Shown here piece after piece: positions 6,167 through 6,269 of a DNA stretch of 6,269 nt. The notes under the pieces were generated by a model. That model was given only the letters and a program-made list of their open reading frames with translations. It was not told the DNA's origin and did no database searches. Positions within the stretch are counted from its first letter, which is position 1, and each line of letters begins with the position of its first letter. Source of the stretch: Bacteroidales bacterium (GTDB taxonomy: Bacteria > Bacteroidota > Bacteroidia > Bacteroidales > Bacteroidaceae); the NCBI GenBank assembly GCA_004555055.1, contig SFJN01000149.1, forward strand, positions 1-6,269, read 5' to 3'. A program made the position numbers and the translations under genes.

Positions 6167-6269
6167 TTATCGGATGCATCCGATGATTTCGTTCACATCC
6201 TTCACACCGTGGGCATCGAGCCACTCGTTCATGCCGTCGATGACCTTCATGGTGACTGTGGGGTCGACG
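6167..6269 (-). CDS. pyrD: Dihydroorotate dehydrogenase C-terminus (partial)
   Basis: Only the last 33 codons are present; the gene enters from the right edge and ends with TAA at 6167-6169. The visible tail, VDPTVTMKVIDGMNEWLDAH followed by a GVKDVNEIIG segment, resembles the C-terminal end of Bacteroidales dihydroorotate dehydrogenase (PyrD). In that family an xPxxxxKVIDGxxxY-like helix and a short D-x-x-E-I/L-I/V-G segment close the protein. PyrD oxidises dihydroorotate to orotate in pyrimidine synthesis. No catalytic residue or FMN-binding motif falls inside the window, so the assignment rests on this tail alone. It is followed closely by cutC on the same strand, probably in one operon. 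Confidence 0.6.
   Translation of the reverse strand, partial: VDPTVTMKVIDGMNEWLDAHGVKDVNEIIGCIR
6169..6184. repeat. 16-bp perfect palindrome at pyrD 3' end
   Basis: ATCGGATGCATCCGAT is identical to its reverse complement. It covers the last codons of the pyrD-like gene and touches its TAA. In RNA it could form a 6-bp stem with a 4-nt loop. No T-run follows leftward (the next bases are AATATCG then an A-run), so it is unlikely to be a terminator. It could be a small intercistronic stem or a protein-binding site; codon constraint plus chance is also possible. Confidence 0.45.

Overview
The window looks like a chromosomal segment from a member of the Bacteroidales, probably Prevotellaceae or a close relative. 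Three things suggest this. The -7 promoter elements have the form TAnnTTTGCA, typical of Bacteroidetes. Genes start without a clear Shine-Dalgarno sequence, after A/T- or A/C-rich leaders. The protein families also fit: a membrane-anchored AraC regulator, an AddB-like nuclease, CutC and a PyrD-like protein. Coding DNA is GC-rich and the spacers are AT-rich, with short tandem and inverted repeats. The genus-level placement is inference, because no rRNA or marker gene is present.

Layout: positions 1-593 contain no convincing gene. They hold a probable leftward promoter near the left edge (49-56) and a repeat element at 421-520 with 25-bp inverted arms enclosing ~22-bp direct repeats. A leftward intrinsic terminator lies at 594-636. 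A minus-strand gene (747-1889) encodes a multi-pass membrane protein with a C-terminal AraC-type DNA-binding domain. A 273-bp divergent promoter region separates it from a plus-strand gene (2163-4850) for an 895-aa AddB-like PD-(D/E)XK nuclease. Its four cysteines are placed as in iron-sulfur nucleases of the AddB/RecB class.

Positions 4851-5346 are a second accessory-looking spacer. It has three 33-bp tandem repeats, a promoter, a 20-codon ORF that looks like the severed start of an AAA ATPase gene, and a strong hairpin. The hairpin probably terminates the convergent cutC transcript. On the minus strand, cutC (5347-6144) follows 22 nt after the 3' end of a pyrD-like gene that enters from the right edge. 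These two probably share a transcript.

The genes are ordinary housekeeping or regulatory functions and do not form one obvious pathway. The AddB-like protein acts in DNA double-strand-break processing. The PyrD-like protein belongs to pyrimidine synthesis. CutC has been linked to copper but this is doubtful. The AraC-type protein is an orphan regulator. I do not see a new defence or mobile system. The most unusual material is the repeats, the small transcription unit at 5023-5223, and an apparent insertion in CutC.
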